DNA of 64,000 nt from Haematococcus lacustris (lineage: Eukaryota; Chlorophyta; Chlorophyceae; Chlamydomonadales; Haematococcaceae): positions 694,418-758,417 of the forward strand of contig JASKMD010000006.1 in assembly GCA_030144725.1 (NCBI GenBank), read 5' to 3'. Positions 10,307 through 22,308 of this stretch are shown here, piece after piece. The number at the start of each line of letters is the position of its first letter. Within the stretch, counting starts at the first letter, position 1. Made by a program: the position numbers and the translations under genes. The notes under the pieces were generated by a model. The model saw only the letters and a list, made by a program, of their open reading frames with translations. It made no database searches and was not told the origin of the DNA.

Positions 10307-13300
10307 CTACATCAGCAGGGTGGTCTCAGCAATCAGCCGGGTCACCACGTAGGCGTCCAGGTTGGAGGCCGGGCGGCGGTCCTCATAGTACCCGCACTTG
10401 TCCACTGGAACCTGCAATGCCAGGTCAACACCACCACCATCACCACCATCCTCATCATCAATGAATCTCACTGGGGTGCTTTTGAGGAAGTCCACAATAA
10501 AACTGTAGGTGTCACTATCGTAACCGCTGGCAGCCGACAGCTGACAGGTGATGGCTGGTGCAGCATGAGCATGTTCTGTAGCATGCTTGAAGGGCTTGAA
10601 ACAAGACATAACGATGAAAACTGGAAGTGTGCTAGTCTTCCTGCAGCCATGCACATGTGGGGCAGCACACCATGCAAGCACCGCACTCACCATGCGGCCC
10701 ACGCGGATGGAGCAGCCTCTGTTGGCTACGCCCCAGGAAAAGTCAGACATTGAGGATGTCTCGTGCTTGCCAGTCAGGCGGCGCTCATTGCCCTCCCCAT
10801 AGGCCGCAATGTGCACAGCGTGCCTTTTGCCCTGCAATCAACATGGATTCTTTGCACCATTGTGACTGTCACAAGCTGGCTGTGGATGAGAATGGGGACT
10901 ATGGAGGCAGTGTGAAGGAGATACAGGACAGGTATCATGGCGTCCTGTCGTGCCCTGCTGGCATTGCTCTGGCACACGTAGTGAAGAAAGTAGGCATCAT
11001 GCCGTGCCATAACACTCTGCGCCTACCGGCGAAGCCGCAACAGCTGGCTATGGGTACCTGGCCATAGCTAACAGGGCAGGCAGTATTAAGATGCAGGACA
11101 AGCAGCGAACATTATCATCATTTTCTTCGCAATCTGGTTTTGGCTACCTGGCCATAGCTAACAGGGCAGGCAGTGTGCAGTAGGTAAGCAATATGGCAGG
11201 GTCAGCAGTGTAAAGCACTTGCATGGGATGCAGGACAGGCAGGGCACATCATTCCCTTCATTCCATGGCAATACACGCCTGCTGGTGTTGCTGCAACACA
11301 CATACCCATGACCTCATTGTGTCATGCCAAATGGTCAACGGGCTGTGTACAGGCGGGAAGGGGAGAGAGGTGGGGTGCGGAACGAAGGTGAGTGTCCAGG
11401 GACAAAGGTGGGGTGGGTGGATCAGGGTGGAGGTTGCTGCCTGCTTGTCCCACCAGCTTCTCGCAGTGCTCCTGGATGACGTCCCAGCCACCAGGCGCCG
11501 TCCGGGTGGCCTTGGTGGAGAAGTTGGTGTGGCCACCGCTGCCGTTCCAGTCACCAGGCACTGGCTTGGGGTCAAACGTCACCTCCACCTGCGCCGCAGG
11601 CAGGCAGCAGTCCACCTGCTGCAGTACAGTGCTGCCCAGTGCCTAATGGGTGAGCACTCTGCACCCTTCTGCCACCCAGAGGTTACTGACCCTGCCACCA
11701 CCCCTGAAGGTTACTGACCCTGCCACCACCCCACAACTCAGCCTAAAGCCTGGTGAACACCAAGAGTGGCAAGGGGTGGCTCCAACACAGTACAGGCAGC
11801 CTTCAGCCTCACCATAGCAACACAGGTGGGTAGCACACAGGTGCGCACAATAGCACACATGGCTGGCAACTGATGACGAGCAGCCCAGCAAGTGAAAACA
11901 ATTTTGCATGCACTCCTAGTGACATGACAGGTCATGACAAGCCAGACAGACACATGCAATGTGTCAGCAGCAGTGGCAGGGCATGCTTTGCCATTTCCCG
12001 GCCAGAGCCTGCAGGACAAGCCAGAGTGCAGAAGCAACAGAGGGGACGTGTTAAGTGGGGACATCAGGGGCAAGTGTGTAAGCCAGAGGCACTGGCGGCA
12101 CTGGCACCAGTCACGCAGCTCACGTTGTACATCTCACACACGCGGTACATGATGTAGCGGGACATCCACAGCTGGTCGCCCATGTCGATGCCAGTGCAGG
12201 GCCCAACCTGGTACTCCCACTGAGAGGGCAGCACCTCGCCATTCACACCGCTGATCAGCAGGCCAGCCGCCAGGCAGCAGCTGCACACACACACAGGCAG
12301 CCGCTGGCAGTAACAATCTTACTACAGCTGCTCCCTGATATACCCACTGACTTTCACACTGCCCACCATTACGTGCTGGCTCTGCCTGACCCTGCAATTA
12401 CTACCCTACTATTGCTACCCTGCTGGTCCTACCTGACACTGCTATTGCTACCCTGCTGTTGCTTCCCTGGCTGACCCTGCCTGGCCCTGCTATTGCTACC
12501 CTGCTGACCCACCATGCCCTGCTCACCGGTAGTGCACTTCTGGGATATCGCGTCCAATGGACACGCCTGCTCCTGCTGAGCAGTAGTAGGGGCCCTGGGC
12601 AGCTGGGAAGCCCCCCTTGGGCCAGCCAAGTGGCCACTTGGTAGAAGCATTCAGCAGTGCATACTCCTGCGCACAAGGCAGCAGTGGGCCGCTCCAGGGG
12701 TCGCCACCAGGCAGCAGAAGACAGTGTGCAGGCCATGCCTTTTCAGCACGGCAATGGTGCTTCCTGTGCCACAGCTTCATGATTGACTTGCATTGTGCAA
12801 GCATGCATGTGGCATGCATGCCACCGCAGCAAATGATCACCTGCTCGATCCCAAACCATGGCTCCTCGTCCTTGACCTTCTCCATGACATCAGCGCAAGC
12901 TGCCCGGGTGTTGGTGGGGATGGGCTTCATTGGCACCACAGTGCCGTCAGGCAGCAAGCGGGGTGGCTCATAGGTGTCGCACATGACAAGAATGTTGTTG
13001 CCGCCACGGAAAGGGTCCTTGTAGACGGCGCGAGGCACAAGATACACCTCGGAGTCAGTGCCTGGCGCCTGACCTGTCGAGGAACCATCGTAGTTCCAGT
13101 GAGGAAGCTCCTGCGTGTGAAAGAAGCACATTGGTCACAAATGGCAATGCGGCACGGATGACATCGTGCCCGACTTACTTCGGGTTTCCATGTCTTGTCT
13201 GCCAGGGTCCTGCCCTTCGAGCGAAGGTCCGCCCCAGTACCACCAATCCAGACATACTCCGCACAGATTTTGCCGCCCTGGTCTGTGAGAGTAGTCAGGT

Positions 13301-13376
13301 AGTGGCGCGTGATTGATTGGTCCAACAGAGACCGAATCTGCTCATCAGGGGAGAAGACTCCGGGGTTGGCAGACAT
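10307..13376 (-). CDS. GLN1: Glutamine synthetase, eukaryotic GSII type
   Basis: Catalyses ATP-dependent amidation of glutamate with ammonium, the entry point of nitrogen assimilation. Seven exons: 13376-13179, 13110-12841, 12666-12527, 12280-12124, 11588-11454, 10831-10691, 10411-10307. The 381 residues match the length of the green-algal cytosolic enzyme. All family landmarks are present in order: [14 protein letters not shown] (about 70-83), [80 protein letters not shown] and [17 protein letters not shown]. The ATG at 13376 gives the usual cytosolic N-terminus, with no transit peptide in this form. A further exon at 13850-13693 splices in frame to a site just upstream of this ATG (listed separately). 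The order of neighbours suggests no functional cluster. Very secure assignment. Confidence 0.97.
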
Positions 13377-13692
13377 AGCTTCGGCGCGATTGCTGCAAGC
13401 AGGGCAGCCGGAAGGGGTTCAGTGCATGCAGAAGTGTCGCGCACATGTGCAAATAGTAGCAAGCACAGCACCCTAAGTTGTGAGCTGAAACTGACGAGTG
13501 TTGAGAAGCGAGCAAAAGCACGTGAACTAGGTGGAACAAATAAGAACAGTCGCGATGCCTAAGCGACTGCCCACAAGGCTTAGGCGCAACGTCTGATGAA
13601 CAATATAGCAACTCCTAGTTTGCTAGCGGGAAGTCCAGCAGTTATCTTTCTTTTCCTCCTGGAAGCGTCGACATCGCCTGGCTTACGCTTAC

Positions 13693-13850
13693 CTGGGCTG
13701 TGAGAGCTCCGGAGGCTGTGAGGGCGCGAGTGCTACCACGCTCTCGCCGGCTTCGCTGTTGGGCTCAACCACTAGTCTGACGCTGACGAAGCCTTCTGCG
13801 CCAGCCTTGCGCTCCTCGGTTTCGACGTCTTCACTTTTTTTAATACTCAT
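13693..13850 (-). CDS. Possible extra 5' exon of glutamine synthetase
   Basis: An open stretch starting at ATG 13850 (MSIKKSEDVETEERKAG) ends in a clean GTAAGC donor after 13693. The next acceptor (TTGCAG) lies just before 13392. Joining them keeps the frame: the extension runs through SNRAEA directly into the MSANPGVF start of glutamine synthetase, adding about 58 acidic residues. It may equally be spliced 5' UTR with translation starting at 13376. It does not look like a typical chloroplast transit peptide. Confidence 0.35.
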
Positions 13851-13859
13851 CTTTTCAGT

Positions 13860-15285
13860 TTCATTCAGACGTTCCACACCCTCCTGTGGGCGCCGCTCTG
13901 GAGGGTTCACCGCCCCGTCTGTGTGTGGGAAGGAAGGTCAATGTAGTCAGGGCTGGTATCGCTTCACGATGCATGTGACAGGCTTTTTTCTGCTCCGGCG
14001 CAACACCGGCCGCATCAGCCATTTGCACAAGCAGTAGCCCGCACCGACTGCGCCGCATGCAAAGATACGCCAAATTTTCGTGGCCATTCCTCGAGGTTAT
14101 AAAACGACCTGAGCAATGGTACGCACGGGTCGTCGTTAGCAAGGTCAGCCGGCTAACATATGGCACTGGCCTGGAGTATCGATGGCGGGCCGTGATTCCT
14201 GCCTCCGCCTACCTGCGACTAGGCGGCTTACTCACTCCAGTATCTCAGCTGCTGCGGGCTACGGCTCACAAGTGCAGTGTCCAGAGAAACCGCATGTCGC
14301 ACGAAAAGTGTGTGCTAATTGTGTGTGCTAATTGTACGAACAGTTGCCCTTTGGCTGCATTGCACAAAGGGTACCCGACCTGGGACACTTACGCCTCTAG
14401 TTAGGAAAAGACGCCACCGCTGTGGTTAAGTCCCTGTTGCGCAAGTGGCAGTGCAAGTGGCAGCGGTAGCCAGCTGTAACTCAAGACAATCCAAGATAAA
14501 ACCCCTAAGAACCCCTAACAAAGGGAATGTGTGTGTTTCGGAGCTACTGAGTTGGTGTAGCATGAGGGCTGTAAGGTTTAGGAGTTGTGGTTAAGTAATG
14601 TTGTGATTGAAATAATCGATGTAATTGGAGTTGATGTGAATGAGACTTACACACACTAACCCAACAAGGTCCACACACACTCGCCCAGCCTGCTGCCCCC
14701 GGCAGCACGCGCTTCAACTAGTAACCCTAACCCTAACTCAGTAACTTGCGTCGTAGACGCACACGTGTTTTGCTGCTCGGAAAGTTCTCAGCAGCAACCT
14801 CAGCCAAGACAATGGTGTGTAACCCCTTTTAACAGGGGTGCATTAGCGCAACCTCTCACGGCCACAATATGCTCCCTCCTGTGTTTTGTTACAAAAGCGT
14901 GACTATTGTCAGACAGTTGCAGCCTAACATCTGAAAAACCTGTAGTAGTGCAGTACTGGCGTAGCCCAAAGGAAAGCACGCGATGTGCTCCTACCACCCA
15001 CCCTATATGCTCAGGACACAGCTGAGGGCAGAGGGCTGGGTGTAGGCACAAGAGGAGGGGTGGTCCTGGCTGAAGCGGTGAAGCTTGGTGGTTGGGCAAG
15101 GGGCAGGGGACACTGACTTGTGGAGCGTGAGGGCTGCGGTTCTTGCTAAGGTTGTGTGGGGCCAGGACAATGTTTAGCACTCAGGCATGAGGACAGCAGG
15201 GGTCGTGTGCTGACCCCTTAGACTGCATGCGGGCTCCTGCTGTACCCTAGGGCACGCTGCAGGGCAGGTTGGTGGGCTGTGCCTC
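13860..15285. other. Intergenic, no gene recognised
   Basis: Contains a 26-bp sequence (14909-14934, beginning CAGACAGTTGCAGCC) that recurs at 41899, the second copy of the 8.67-kb dispersed repeat at about 14562, and a short CCCTAA pair at 14721-14736. No exon chain was found. Confidence 0.4.
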
Positions 15286-18200
15286 TCACTGGTATCGCGC
15301 CCTTGTGGCCTGTCTAGGCGACGCGGGGGGTGCCTGCTGCACTGGAGAGTGTGCTGGAGCATGGCTGCTGCTGCCAAAACTGACGCCTGCGGTGAAGGCT
15401 TGAACCAGCGACATGAGCTGCTGCTGCTGGGCTAGCATGGACTGCATCTGGTCCTGCAGACAGGGCGGGGCGATGAGTTGAGGTGCGGTGCAGTGCGGGG
15501 CGATGAGGTGAGGGTCAGGGTCAGGGTTATCAGGGTATGAGCCAGAAGGGTTGAAAAGGAAGGGGCTTGCAAGCCAGCCTTGCGCTCCAGTGAAGGATGC
15601 ATAAGCCAGACATGATGTAGGGGTTAGGGAGGTTTCAGGGGGCAGGAGGTGAGGGCCAGGGGTGGCAGGAGAGTGTGGCGTGTGGGTTAGCCAGGGGAGG
15701 TGACCTGCACTGTCTGCCCCGCACCTGCATCTCCCGCCACTCCCGCTTCGTCAGTGTTATGACCTCCTCTCCAGCCCCCCGGCTTTCACCCTCAGCCACC
15801 GCAGCACTTGCCCTGGGCGCCACCCTGGAACCCACCCCCTGATGGCTGCTGGCTTCAACCCCATCCCTTGGGCGCCATAGCTCCCTACTCCTGCTGCCGC
15901 CAACACTGGTCATGCTGCGGCTGCTGCTGCTGCTGCTGCTGCTGCGCTCAGTTGGGCTGCTCTGCGCTGCAGGCTTTCTCTCCTCCAGACCACACTCCAC
16001 CAGCTGCAGCCTCACCACCTCCACATTGGTGTCGCCCTGCGCAGCGCTGCTCGTCATCATAGTGGGCACTACCACTGTGCTTATCCGAGGCTGCGGGCGC
16101 ATCCCAGGGTCAGGTCGGGTGTCAGGCTCGCGGCCTAAGAAGAGGCTGGTGTTGGCCCAGATGAGGATCTGCAGGGGGGCACAGACTCAGACTCAGACAC
16201 AGACTCAGACACAGGCCAGGACTTTCTAGGGCTTGAAGCCCAATCTACATGGGAAGAGGGGTGGGAGGGTGTGAGGGTGGTTCGAGAAAATCCATAGACT
16301 TTGCCCAACCATGCCTGCCCCCCCCCCTGCCCCACCCCCCCAGATCAGATCAGATCAGATCAGATCAGATCAGATCAGATCAGATCAGATCAGAGGTGCC
16401 CCTGATGTTGGTATATCAGACCTGCAGAGGTGCCCCTGATGTTGGTATATCAGACCTGCCCAGTGGTGTAACGACCTGCCCAGTGTGGATCATTCACCTG
16501 AGCAGCGACCTGCAGCGCCACGTTGCCCACAGCGCTGATGCTGGCATAGCGGGCTGAGGGCGGCTTGCTGCTGGACCTGAAGCAGGACTGCACACAGCAA
16601 AGGAGGCAGGCAGTGCCAAAGGAGGACATACAAAGCTAGGTAAAGCTAGGGGCACCAGGTGGGGCTGAGGTGCGGCATCAAAGGTCAGGCCAGGCCTAGC
16701 TGCCAGGCAAATCCACCAGGCCATGCCAGGGAGGGTTGGCAGGGAGGGTTGGAGGGAGGGAGAGAGGGGGAGGGGGGGGGGAGCAGGGGGAAGAGGAGGA
16801 GTAAGGTTGAGGGCAGGAGGGCAGAGCCTTACCAGGACCCATCCAGCAGCGCTGTGGTAGCTAGTGCCCTTGCCCACTTTGCAGGCCTTCTCCTCGTTGA
16901 AGGGTGGCAGGCTGGCAGCCACTGCCTGCAGGCTCACCCAGTGCGTCACCAAAAACACTAGCAGCAGCAGCTTTGGGCTTAGGCTCTTTACACTGCAGGC
17001 TGTTGGCACCCAAGTCGGTAGCAAGGCAGCCATGCTAGCAGACGCGGAGCTGACTACCGCTAACCCTGACCATAGCCTGGCCCTCTGGCGTTACCACACA
17101 CACACAGTGTGACCTTCACACTCCCTGGACCCTGGTAAGCCCTGGGGGGTTAGGGGTGGTTGGTCATTCATGGTGGCATGCAGGGATACAGGTCACACTA
17201 TACAGACATGTTGCACAGTCAGAGTTAGATGAGCATAGGTAGGAGGGAGGCTTGCGGGAGGGAGGGGAAGCGGCCATGTCTCCCCCACCTCACCTCACCT
17301 CACCTTAGCTACAAACATTAAGCTGGAATAGTCAGAGTCCAACCGCTTCCTCAAGCTCTCTGAACCTCTCTCCTTGCTTGCGCCTAGGCTGAACTGCGGC
17401 AGGAATGCCCCCAACAACAGCAGCAGAAGAGCAGCAGCAGAAGAGCAGCAGCAGCAGCAGCACTAGAGGATGGTAGCACTAGGGGCGTGCTGACAGGGGC
17501 GGGCTGACAGAAGGAGCAGCCTCCTAAGAGAGTCTCCTTGGCAAGTTGTCAACACCTGCGCTCATGAGCTGTGCTGGGCTGGTGTGAATTGTGGCGGGTG
17601 GGCAGGCTGCAACAGCTGCCAGGGACTGCCAGGGGGTTGTGTACCTGCCTACCTGCCTACCTGCCCACCTGCCTACCTATCTACGCGTCTACCTGCCTAC
17701 CTGCCTGTCTGCCTATCTGCCTATCTGCCTACCTGACTACCTGACTACCTGGCCAACTGTCTGTGTCTGTGCTTGGCCTCTGGCCTGCTGTGGCACTGTG
17801 CTGAGACAACCATGTGCATGCCACCATGGCAACTTTGAAAGCAGATGATGCTACCCCTGCTTTTACTCATGCCAAATCATACTGCCCTGATGCCCCTGTG
17901 GTGTGGTGCAGATACCCACTTACATGGAGCTGGAAGTCAGCCCCTGCCTCCACCAGGTGCTTGTTGGCCATAGCCAGAGCCGAGATGGCTATTGGGATGA
18001 TCTGCAGGCCAGGCCAGCAGCATGTCAGGTACACAGTGCTGGTCAGGCACACAGTGCTCAAGTATATGAAGGAGGTAGCAGCAGCAGGGGCGTCAGAGCA
18101 AGGGCATTAGGCAGAAGGGGGGTGGAGGGTGCAGCATGGGAGGTACACCTAGTAAGATGGTCAGGTCATGTCAGGGAGGCCCACTTCATGGTGTGCCTTA

Positions 18201-19351
18201 GCCCCTGGCCCCGCCCCGCGTGACCCTGCCTGGCCCCACACTGACCATCCCCACCCCACCCTGCCCCACCCTGCCCCACTCCCCCTGGGCGCTCCTACCT
18301 CAGTTCCCTTGAGAACCAGACGCAGCCGCCCCTCAGTGTTGTTCACACTGCCCAGCTTGGTAAAGTCAAGCGTGGGGCACTGTGCCAGGGCCGAACTTTC
18401 CAGGATGCGCTGCAAGGGCAGCCAGGGCAGTGCAGGGTAGGGCAGGAAGGGAAGAACAGGGTAGGGCAGGACAGGAACGTGAGTACAGGGCAGAGCAGGG
18501 CAGGAAGGTAAGAACGGGGCAGGGCCAGGCAGGGCAGGAAGGTCAGGATGTGATGTGACATGATGTGATGTGATGTGATGTGATGTGATGTGATGTGATG
18601 TGATGTGATGTGATGTGATGTGATGTGATGTGAGGTCAAGTCAGGAAGGTGAGGGGCAGCGCCAGGGCAGGGCAAGGCAGGAAGGCGAGGTTTGGGGCTG
18701 GGAGACCTACACACTGACTTTGCAATGAATGTGAGTACAGGGCAGAGCAGGGCAGGAAGGTAAGAACGGGGCAGGGCAGGGCAGGGCAGGGTAGGGCAGG
18801 GTAGGAAGGTCAGGATGTGATGGGACATGATGTGAGGTCAGGTCAGGTCAGGTCAGGAAGGTGAGGGGCAGCGCCAGAGCAGGGCAAGGCAGGAAGGCGA
18901 GGTTTGGGGCTGGGAGACCTTCAAACTGAGTTTGCATTAGATGTCAGTGGTGGTGATCCATTGGTCTAGTGGCTTTGACATTATCGCTGCCAGATTAGTA
19001 GGTGGCCTCACATGCATGCGTTGGTAACAAGATGGAGCATGCATGACCCCTGCCCACCTGTGCTAGCGTTGATACAAGTGGTAGATTATCCGAGAACAAC
19101 TGCATTGAATGCTCACGCCTGGTGTCATCTTCGACTCGAATTCCTTTCATCACTTCTTTCCAGTCGATGTTTTCCAGGTCATATAGTGTGGGAATCGCTG
19201 GATAACAGTTAGACACCGCTCTTACTTCAAATGGCACGGTGCAGCCGACTTTTGTCGACAGCAAGCCATTAGCGCCTACAGCTACCTTCAGTACTTGGTG
19301 CTTGAACCGCTTGGCGCACAACTGAAGACGAGCGAGGGACAGGGAGTGCAT
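15286..19351 (-). CDS. Uncharacterised 455-residue protein, C-terminal coiled coil
   Basis: Eight exons join with every intron in phase 0: 19351-19058, 18409-18299, 18001-17924, 17393-17304, 16925-16833, 16587-16498, 16168-15725, 15453-15286. I do not recognise the family. The first about 300 residues look globular (LYDLENIDWKEVMKGIR, CPTLDFTKLGSVNNTEGRLR, IIPIAISALAMANKHL, GKGTSYHSAAGWVL). Two mildly hydrophobic stretches are probably helices of a soluble fold rather than membrane spans. Residues 300-400 are Ser/Arg-rich and disordered. The end (REWREMQDQMQSMLAQQQQ) is a Gln-rich coiled coil. Phase consistency over all exons and an ATG followed by 98 open codons support the model. It is divergently arranged with the zinc-transporter gene across about 620 bp. 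Confidence 0.7.
16341..16394. repeat. (CAGAT)n pentanucleotide array
   Basis: About ten perfect CAGAT units lie in intron 6 of the minus-strand gene. They are followed by a duplicated 30-bp GAGGTGCCCCTGATGTTGG segment. Confidence 0.9.
17640..17760. repeat. Intronic (TACCTGCC)n-like array
   Basis: Runs of CTACCTGCCTACCTGCC with drift, in intron 3 of the 15.3-19.4 kb gene. No coding signal. Confidence 0.75.
18480..18922. repeat. Tandem duplication carrying a (TGATG)n array
   Basis: Two copies of a segment of about 200-250 bp lie in intron 1 of the flanking gene (GAGTACAGGGCAGAGCAGGG at 18481 and 18732; GGTTTGGGGCTGGGAGACC at about 18690 and 18901). Copy one contains about 17 TGATG units (18547-18632); copy two keeps only one or two. 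Confidence 0.8.
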
Positions 19352-19973
19352 ATGGAAACCGGCTTGGTGGCAGACGGCTCTGACTTAGCCGCATGTTGCT
19401 TGGGCAACGCAGGGTGACACCAGGCATCTCTAAGGAACGCGGAGGATGTATGAAGTGCTGACAATGTGTAAGGGAAAAAATCTTTAAGATACGACCAAAT
19501 ATGATCGTCTGCCATCCAAGTTATAGCCTACAGTCCGCCAGCTTCTAATGTGGCCTCAACGGCTTCATTTCCCTAGTAGAATGTAAAGCATGTAACGAAC
19601 AGATCTTGGGTGTGTCTGCCGGGGTTCTGGGTCGCCCCATCCCTCGGTATACATGGGTAATGCTCCAATGTATGCAGCGCGACATGCTAAGCTGGTTTTC
19701 GTATGCTATGGCAGCTGTAACACAAACAGCAAGACAATTCCATGCAAACAATTCTTTTACCAAGTATCTTGGCCGAAAGACACAAAGCAAACGCAAAGCA
19801 TGCTGAATGCTGCTGCTCTGTGCTATGCCGCGTGTGGCGGGTAGCTTAGTTCCGAGTGCGAAAGTAGTCTCGGCCATGTGTTCCAGGCTTCGCCCCGCAG
19901 CTTCCATGGCTCCAGCGCATTGGGGTCGTAGCTTGATGTTCCCACCGCTTGACAGCTTTAGCCTGCAGCCCTC
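19352..19973. promoter_or_regulatory. Shared upstream region of two divergent genes
   Basis: This interval separates the start of the 455-residue gene (minus) from the first coding exon of the zinc transporter (plus). I recognise no specific promoter element. A bidirectional promoter is inferred only from the layout. Confidence 0.35.
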
Positions 19974-22277
19974 ATGCAAGCGCTGCATCGGTCGTCAGGC
20001 CTGGCCCATCGACGAATCAATCCGCCGCGAAGCTGCGAGTGGCAGGACTTCGACCGCTTGTGGCGGGTGCGGGCCCGGCTGCAATCACACCAGAGCGGAC
20101 AACCACTTCATGCTGCACACCTGCCAAAATGTACACTGGTATCACACAGCCATCATGGACAAAGCGGCGTGCATGGTATCCCTCGACCCTCAACACAAGG
20201 AGTGTCTGTACAATTCAATAGCCAGGTTATGCTTGGGTTTGTATGCAGCACTGGGTCTTTTGCAGCGGTCTACCCTACCGATTCCTACGATGGTGGACAG
20301 CTGCCAGCCGCCAGCCACACCATGAGTAGTGCTGAGAAGGAGCAGATGGCCCGCGAGCTGCACTCCCTCAACGTTGGTGTGTAGTGCATGTCTACCCCCC
20401 GCTGCCCCACCAGGCGCTTGATGCCCCATCAGTCGCCTGCTGCCGCACCAGCCACCTGCTGCCCCACCAGCCGCCTGCTGCCCCACCAGCCCTTAAATGC
20501 CAGCTGCTTTGCCGTTGCCCACACCAGTGTCCAGCCCACACACATCCCTTACCCATGGCAGTTTGCATGCCTTCAACGTCTCAGGTGCCTATTACTCCAT
20601 TCATTACATGTTGCACACCATGCGACGACTTCCAGCCAATGCTCCATGGCTCAATGCTTGCATGCCCCAATGATGCCCATGTCTCATCCTTGCATGTGTG
20701 ACTCTTGCCTCTGCTGCCGCAGCCATTACAGCCAACGTGTTGATTTGTGCGGCCAAGGTGTGGGTGCACCTCATCAGCGGCAGCAGGTAGGGCCAGGAAG
20801 GGCCAGGCAGGGACAACAAGGGGGAGGGCCTGGCAGGTGAAGGTGGGGTGCAGGAGAGGTGCACAGCCCAACCCTACCTGACCGTAGTCCCTGGTGTCAT
20901 CAAGGACGCTAAGTTGTTTGTGGTCACACACAATGTCTGCCTCTCACTCCCTCTGCACCTGCCACAGCACTGGAGCCTGGAGGGCCATTAGAGGGTGGAT
21001 GCTGAACCTCTCAGCCACCACGCAGCAGGTCCCTAGCCATCTTGCCAGCTGCAGTGCCTAGGCGCCCTTGGCCACACTCCTTCACCCTTGGACCAGTTTC
21101 TCAAGCTGGCAGCCAGGCCTAGGTCAACAGCTGCCAGCTTGACTGGTTCAACTTGCAACCCCTGTACTTCCTACCTCTTGCTATTACTTGTGTAAAACTT
21201 ATTAATCCAGACACTACCAACAAACTTGACCGTTGTTGCCCTTAGCTGTTGTAACTCAATGACGCTGAATTGTTGACCCTGACCCTTATCATTGCCACTA
21301 CCTGGTGCCTGGTGCAGCGCCATGCTGGCAGAGGCCATGCACTCCGCAGCTGACGTGCTGAACCAAGTGCTCTTGAGGGTAGGGGTCAAGCAGGCCATGA
21401 AGGCCCCCACAGCGCAGCACCCGTACGGCTACATGAGGGACCGCTTCGTGTGGTCACTCATATCTGCGGTATGTCTCACACATCTGCTCTCCCGCCTGCC
21501 AAGCAAATGCTCACCACAGCCCAAACATACTGCTCCCTACACTCTCATCTCTTGGCTCCGTTTAGCCTGTCTGGGCACAACAGTGTAAAACATGCGCATG
21601 CCTCAGCAAAGCCCGAACATCTGCTGTGTTCTCAACTGATGACTCACAAGATAAGTATGCCGGTGGGACAGCTGATGTATCACCTGCCCTGCCTGCCGCT
21701 GCCCTGCCTGCCCTGCCTGCCTGCCGCTGCCCTGCCTGCCTGCCGCTGCCCTGCCTGCCTGCCGCTGCCCTGCCTGCCTGCCCTGCCTGCCCTGCCTGCC
21801 CTGCCCTGCCCTGCCTACCCGCTCTATCGCCCAGCTGCCTGCTGGCCTCTGCCCTCCTGCCTGCCTGCCTGCGCAACCACCTGCCCAACCACCTGCCTGG
21901 AAGCCTATGCAGCTGCCTGCCTGCCTGTCCGACCCTGTGGCAAGCTGTCTGCCCAGTGCAGGTCGGCATCTTCTTCCTTGGGGCCGGCGCCAGTGTGCTG
22001 CATGGCCTTCACACCCTGTTCGAGGCTCGAGTCCTGGAGGGAGAGGCCTTGAGCTATGCAGGTCAGGCTGCAGTGCTGCCAAGGTGACAGTTGACCAGCT
22101 GGCAGGTGACAGACATAGGATACACGCTCAGCGAGGAGTGGACACACCCCTTCAATTTCAGGGAAGGGCAATGTGGCAGTCATCACTTTGCCTCTGCCTG
22201 ACTCACTTTCTTTACTCATTCACTCATACTCCTCCACTGACTCGGTTACCACTCACTCATCTGTACATCCTTTCCAT

Positions 22278-22308
<31 letters not shown>

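Noticed and set aside
14721..14746. Interstitial telomere (CCCTAA repeats)
   Set aside because: Only two units, and similar short CTAACCCTAACCC at about 33083; too short to mean a telomere.
16833..17033. Transmembrane segment LLLLVFLVTHWVSLQ in the 455-residue gene
   Set aside because: It lies upstream of the acceptor at 16926; only the exon starting at 16925 keeps phase with its neighbours.
18955..19005. tRNA-like 5' half (ATTGGTCTAGTGG A-box-like)
   Set aside because: No anticodon or T-arm follows; no GGTTCGA within range.
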